Source of the DNA: CAZSBB01 sp964605235
GTDB taxonomy: Bacteria > Planctomycetota > Phycisphaerae > Phycisphaerales > Phycisphaeraceae
Length of the DNA stretch: 64,000 bases
Direction: 5' to 3'
NCBI GenBank assembly: GCA_964605235.1
Contig: CAZSBB010000030.1
Span: forward strand, 21,186 to 85,185
Shown: piece by piece, positions 60,703 through 64,000 of the stretch
Layout of the letters: each line of letters starts with the position of its first letter
How positions within the stretch are numbered: position 1 is the first letter of the stretch
Notes under the pieces: model-generated
What the model was told of the DNA's origin: nothing
The model's input: only the letters and a program-made list of their open reading frames with translations
Database searches by the model: none
Position numbers and translations under genes: made by a program

Positions 60703-61752
60703 TCACCCGCCGCGGACCAGATTGAGGATTTGTCCGGTATCGACGGTCTGGGCCTGCTTTTCGACCTGCGGGCGGTACTGGTCGAACAGCGTCTTGCCGC
60801 GCTCGACCAGATCACCCGACTGGGCCTTGAGGCTGGCAAGGCTCATTTTGCGACCCGAGCGGTAGTAGCGTTTGGCCAACTCGCCGATTGCGTAGGTGCT
60901 GGCGAAGCTGAACGCAGCGCCGGTGGCGGTGCGTGCGACGGTTTTGCCCATGCCGCCGGCGAGCACTTTGCCGAACTTGCCGATGAACTTTCGCGCCACG
61001 TTCTCCAGCATCTGCGACGTAGCGCCCATGCCGAGCGCGGCAATGAACTCGCCGATCGAACGGCGGTCCAGCGTGTGGCCGTACGCGCGACCGATGCGGT
61101 ACACCATCTTTGTCTGCAGGGGCAAGATCGCCAGGGTCGCCAGATTCTGAGGAAGCAGTTCGAGCGCACCATTGAGGATCGCGTACTTGAGCACCATCGC
61201 GTCGACCTGTTGGTCGATGGCCGCGGTGGCGGACGCAGCGGGCGCCGCCGCCGGTTTATCCGCCGGCATGTCATCGGGCGTCAGCGGATCGGTCGTCACG
61301 GGGGCGGTAGTCGCCAGCGCAGTCGCAAGGGCGGGGGCGGCTGTGGCGCTGACGGCGTCGGCGGACTCCAGGGGCGCCTCGGCGATTGCGTCGGCCTGGG
61401 CGACCAGTTGTTCGCAGGCGCCGGGGCCCAGCGCCAGCGCGGCGCGCAGCTCGTCGAGGAACGCCCGCTCGGCGTCGGTGACCTGCCCGTCGGCGTCGCA
61501 CACCACCACCGCCATCTCGAAAGCCAGCGTGCGGTGCGACGGGTCGTCCAACAGGGCGGCGGCGGCGGCGACCGTCAACCGTTTGAGCAGCACATCCTGA
61601 AGAATGCGCGGCATCTCGGCGGCTTCGGCACTGAGGCCCTCGGCGACGAGGCGGACCTGCTCGCGCTCCGCGTCAGACTTGCCGCCGTCAGCCAGCGCCG
61701 CCATCACGCTCAGGGCCAACACCGCGCGTCGTTGTTCTGGGGATAACGCCAT
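60703..61752 (-). CDS. TerB-like/DUF697-type membrane-associated protein
   Basis: A 349-residue protein. Residues about 1-115 resemble TerB (tellurite-resistance/DUF533-type) all-helical domains, with VLALSVMAALADGGKSDAER and VVVCDADGQVTDAERAFLDE giving the repeated acidic motif (D-G-x-x-D/S-x-x-E). A low-complexity Ala/Thr/Pro linker (about 120-185) follows. Residues about 190-300 (AILPLQTKMVYRIGRAYGHT; IGEFIAALGMGATSQMLENV; GKTVARTATGAAFSFASTYA) resemble DUF697, usually found attached to GTPases of the YcjF type. Probably membrane associated; function unknown. Confidence 0.75.
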   Translation of the reverse strand: MALSPEQRRAVLALSVMAALADGGKSDAEREQVRLVAEGLSAEAAEMPRILQDVLLKRLTVAAAAALLDDPSHRTLAFEMAVVVCDADGQVTDAERAFLDELRAALALGPGACEQLVAQADAIAEAPLESADAVSATAAPALATALATTAPVTTDPLTPDDMPADKPAAAPAASATAAIDQQVDAMVLKYAILNGALELLPQNLATLAILPLQTKMVYRIGRAYGHTLDRRSIGEFIAALGMGATSQMLENVARKFIGKFGKVLAGGMGKTVARTATGAAFSFASTYAIGELAKRYYRSGRKMSLASLKAQSGDLVERGKTLFDQYRPQVEKQAQTVDTGQILNLVRGG

Positions 61753-61991
61753 GGTTGTGTTCCTTTTCCTGGACCCAAGTATAGCGCCCGGAACCCTCGT
61801 GGCCCGCAGCCGCTGCGGATCGGAAGCAAATCCCTCCGGGCCGCGCCGGCTGCCGGAGAAGAAACGGACGCAGGTCTCATTACGTCAGCATCAGTCCAGA
61901 TGCCTTTGCCTGGCCGGCGGGTGGGCAATTGAATCCGGGTAGACATTGTCAGCGAACAGGGAAGAATTGACCGTGCCAGCCGATGCGCTGA

Positions 61992-62031
61992 TACCTTGTC
62001 TTCATCACTCACCCAGCCACAGGAGCGGTTC
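61992..62031 (+). promoter_or_regulatory. Leader of the FMN-reductase gene, conserved in the duplicate
   Basis: Forty bases before the GTG start, including AGGAG at 62021-62025, are shared almost exactly with 59657-59697. Because the region is duplicated as one block with the start of the gene, it marks the 5' limit of the duplication and the ribosome-binding site that decides the GTG 62032 start. Confidence 0.6.
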
Positions 62032-62559
62032 GTGTCGATCCTTGTCATCAGCACTTCATTGAACCCCGCTAGTCGCAGCCGGGTAATGGCGCGGCAGGCG
62101 GTGGCGGACCTGCAGGCGGCCGGCGTGGCGACGGATTGGCTGGATTTGCAGGATCATCCCTTGCCACTGTGTGATGGCGGCGCAGCATATGGCGCCGCTG
62201 CGCTCCCGGCGCTCAAGCAGCAGATCATCCAGGCGACCGGCGTCATCATGGCGGTGCCGATCTACACCTTTGATGTCAGCGCTGCCGCCAAGAACCTGAT
62301 CGAGATGACCGGCCGGGACTGCTGGACGGAGCACGTGGTGGGCTTTCTGTGCGCCGCCGGCGGGCAGGGCAGCTACATGTCGGTGATGCAGATCGCCAAC
62401 TCACTGATGCTGGATTTCCGCACCTTCATCGTGCCGCGCTTTGTGTATGCCACGAAGGCGGCGTTTGCTGGCAATGCGATCAGTGATGAGGAAGTGAAAC
62501 AGCGCATCGCGCAGCTCAGCCGGGAAGTGGTGCGCGTGTCCTCGGCCTTGCGGGGATAA
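62032..62559 (+). CDS. NAD(P)H-dependent FMN reductase family protein
   Basis: A 175-residue flavodoxin-like oxidoreductase. SILVISTSLNPASRSRVMAR is the phosphate-binding loop for FMN; ATGVIMAVPIYTFDVSAAAK and the GFLCAAGGQGSYMS segment match the NADPH-dependent FMN reductase family (SsuE/azoreductase-like). The GTG start is fixed by AGGAG at 62021-62025. It transfers electrons from NAD(P)H to a flavin or quinone; the physiological partner is unknown. A truncated copy of its 5' end lies at 59657. Confidence 0.9.
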   Translation: MSILVISTSLNPASRSRVMARQAVADLQAAGVATDWLDLQDHPLPLCDGGAAYGAAALPALKQQIIQATGVIMAVPIYTFDVSAAAKNLIEMTGRDCWTEHVVGFLCAAGGQGSYMSVMQIANSLMLDFRTFIVPRFVYATKAAFAGNAISDEEVKQRIAQLSREVVRVSSALRG

Positions 62560-62616
62560 GCTGCCCAGGAATCGGGGCTATCCCAGCCCATCCTGCTTGT
62601 TACTGCCTGCTCCGCC

Positions 62617-63762
62617 TCACCCCTCCACCGCCACCGCGCACACCTGCAACTGGCCATCGATGGTGTCGTTGTAGAGCAGCCATCGGCTGTCGGGGGAGAA
62701 GCCGGCGTCAATGAACTGGCCCCGGAAGGGAACATACGGCGAGCGGATCGACGCGAGCAGCGTCAGGTCCAGCCGGGTGCGGGTGATGTCGAATCGCCCC
62801 GCGAAGACGCCGAAGTGGCCGTCTGTGCCTTCGCCGTTGACCCACTGACCATCGGGCGAAACATACAGATGCGTGTGGTAGTGCGGCAGGGGATCGGAGA
62901 GATACACCTCTTTGCCGTCGGGGTCCGCGAGGCCCAACTGCGTCGGCCGGGGGGAATATTCCGCCCATGGCAAAGTCTGGATCGTCGGATCGTCCCGGCG
63001 GTCCTGATAGGTGTAGCCGATCCGCTGCCCGTCGGCCCACCAGAACTCATGCGTGACCAACTCCCCATGCGCCTGTGGCCGAATCGGCAGCGGCGCGGAG
63101 CCATCCAGCCGCACCGTCCACACCCGCTGCCCGTAAGCGTCATACATGTCCTGCGCGTAACGGACCAGCCCCGGATCCAGCGGCGAGCACTCGACATGAA
63201 TCACGCAAACCCCGTCCGTCGTCAGCACGTTCCGTCGACTTCCGGTCGCCAGGTCCACCGCCAGCAGTGCGCCGCGGCGGGGGCGATTGAAAAAACGCCA
63301 CAGCGCGTCAGCATCTTTCGTCGTGGGGACGGGCGCCGCATTCGGCCCCACCTCGGATTCAACCATCAGCAGCGTCGAGCCATCGCAGGTCACATCCGCC
63401 AGTACGCCCACCGTCGGCCGGGGCAACGCACACAACCGGCGCGGCTCACCGTCGGGCAAATCAACGCACCACACCTCCGTCCCACCCTCATGCTGATACC
63501 ACAGCCGCCCATCCTGAGCCCGCAGCTTGATCGGCACAATCCGCCCCAGCCTCAGCGGCGTGCAGAAGCCATCGAGGTCCAGCAACATGAAGTTGCCATG
63601 GTCGTGTTCGGCGCGAATGAAGATGCGTCCATCAGGCATGAAACGCTGCAGACGGAAATAGTCCAGCCGCGCCCCGCGCGGGGCGTGGGTCAGCTGCCGC
63701 ACGCAGCGGCCGGTGAGCGGGTCCGACCAGGAACGCCGGGTGGGGTTGGTGGTGAGTGGCAT
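62617..63762 (-). CDS. Oligogalacturonate-lyase-like seven-bladed propeller (PL22 type)
   Basis: A 381-residue cytoplasmic beta-propeller protein. RCVRQLTHAPRGARLDYFRL at the N-terminus, IHVECSPLDPGLVRYAQDMY, and then HGELVTHEFWWADGQRIGYT with the following QDRRDDP and YHTHLYVSPDGQWVNGEGTD are close to the metal-binding His/Gln blocks of family 22 oligogalacturonate lyases. No signal peptide. It would degrade unsaturated uronate disaccharides, complementing the secreted PL26-like protein at 2814. True substrate is uncertain because TolB-like relatives share the fold. Repeat copy F lies upstream. Confidence 0.8.
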   Translation of the reverse strand: MPLTTNPTRRSWSDPLTGRCVRQLTHAPRGARLDYFRLQRFMPDGRIFIRAEHDHGNFMLLDLDGFCTPLRLGRIVPIKLRAQDGRLWYQHEGGTEVWCVDLPDGEPRRLCALPRPTVGVLADVTCDGSTLLMVESEVGPNAAPVPTTKDADALWRFFNRPRRGALLAVDLATGSRRNVLTTDGVCVIHVECSPLDPGLVRYAQDMYDAYGQRVWTVRLDGSAPLPIRPQAHGELVTHEFWWADGQRIGYTYQDRRDDPTIQTLPWAEYSPRPTQLGLADPDGKEVYLSDPLPHYHTHLYVSPDGQWVNGEGTDGHFGVFAGRFDITRTRLDLTLLASIRSPYVPFRGQFIDAGFSPDSRWLLYNDTIDGQLQVCAVAVEG

Positions 63763-63854
63763 AGGGGTGGGATTGTACTGCCCACACTGGCGTCATACCG
63801 CGCCATGAGCCAGACTGGGGGGCGAACAGGACCAGCGCATGTGGCGCTGCTTTA

Positions 63855-63928
63855 ACGAGCCCCGCGCGTGAGCAAGGGGTTGCGGCGCAGCCGCGGGGGT
63901 ATGACGCCAGGGAAGCAACCCCTCCCTG
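63855..63928. repeat. GAGCCCC palindromic element, copy F (truncated)
   Basis: The left arm ACGAGCCCCGCGCGTGAGCA with GGCGCAGCCGC is intact; the right side reaches GCAACCCCTCCCT and then diverges, without the terminal GGGGCTCGT and outer box. It lies about 90 bases upstream of the PL22-like start. The last 70 bases of the window contain no further feature. Confidence 0.75.
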
Positions 63929-64000
63929 ACCAACTTTATGCGCCGGCCGCGTTAACCCCTTGCGCCCAGCGCAGTTGGCGTCCACAATGGTCTTGCACCC

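Overview
The window is GC-rich bacterial chromosome and most resembles a member of the Planctomycetota, probably Phycisphaerae-like. This is an inference from gene content: two prepilin-like proteins with the FTLIELLVVISII signature (one showing the H-X9-DG motif), a PEP-CTERM surface protein, a one-Cys sulfatase, several carbohydrate-active proteins, GntR-DNA-binding/LacI-sensor repressors, many GTG starts, and abundant interspersed palindromes. No rRNA, tRNA, transposase, integrase, phage or CRISPR locus was recognised.

Layout. 1-6.5 kb: a partial prepilin-like gene divergent from a GntR/LacI regulator, then a sialidase-like propeller and a large secreted PcRGLX/YetA-like polysaccharide lyase candidate. 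6.5-12.5 kb: YihY/BrkB membrane protein, RhuM-family protein, a glycosidase-like TIM barrel and a sulfatase. 12.7-21 kb: AraC regulator, moaA, a zinc-ribbon membrane protein, rhomboid protease with TPR-like tail, a secreted esterase overlapping a second prepilin-like gene, and a second GntR/LacI regulator. 21-32.4 kb: glycosyltransferases, a glycosyltransferase-remnant/methyltransferase chimera, small proteins, GNAT, epimerase, ABC exporter and the PEP-CTERM protein. 32.7-37.4 kb: deoC, an active ALDH, a catalytically incomplete ALDH and a PAC2 protein. 37.8-45.9 kb: housekeeping (coaX, obg), APH-like kinase, acyltransferase, PA0069-type radical SAM, sugar isomerase. 46.4-52.6 kb: a signalling block of histidine kinase, hybrid kinase and receiver-PP2C phosphatase. 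53-64 kb: SEC-C peptide, recA, PhyH dioxygenase, an AT-rich orphan gene, a frameshifted glycoside hydrolase, a scrambled 3-kb region with a partial gene duplication and an amber-interrupted gene, a TerB/DUF697-like protein, an FMN reductase and an oligogalacturonate-lyase-like propeller.

The polysaccharide genes (sialidase-like, PL26-like, TIM-barrel glycosidases, sulfatase, esterase, PL22-like) suggest a life degrading sulfated or pectin-like glycans, with GntR/LacI and AraC regulators as likely sugar sensors.

The most unusual aspect is the intergenic DNA. At least five families of palindromic or short-period repeats occupy most non-coding gaps. One of them supplies the stop codon and C-terminal residues of two genes (GNAT and Obg). 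Another, a CCGGGG short-period repeat, occurs both between genes and inside two coding sequences. A third separates the genes of the probable deoC-ALDH-ALDH operon.
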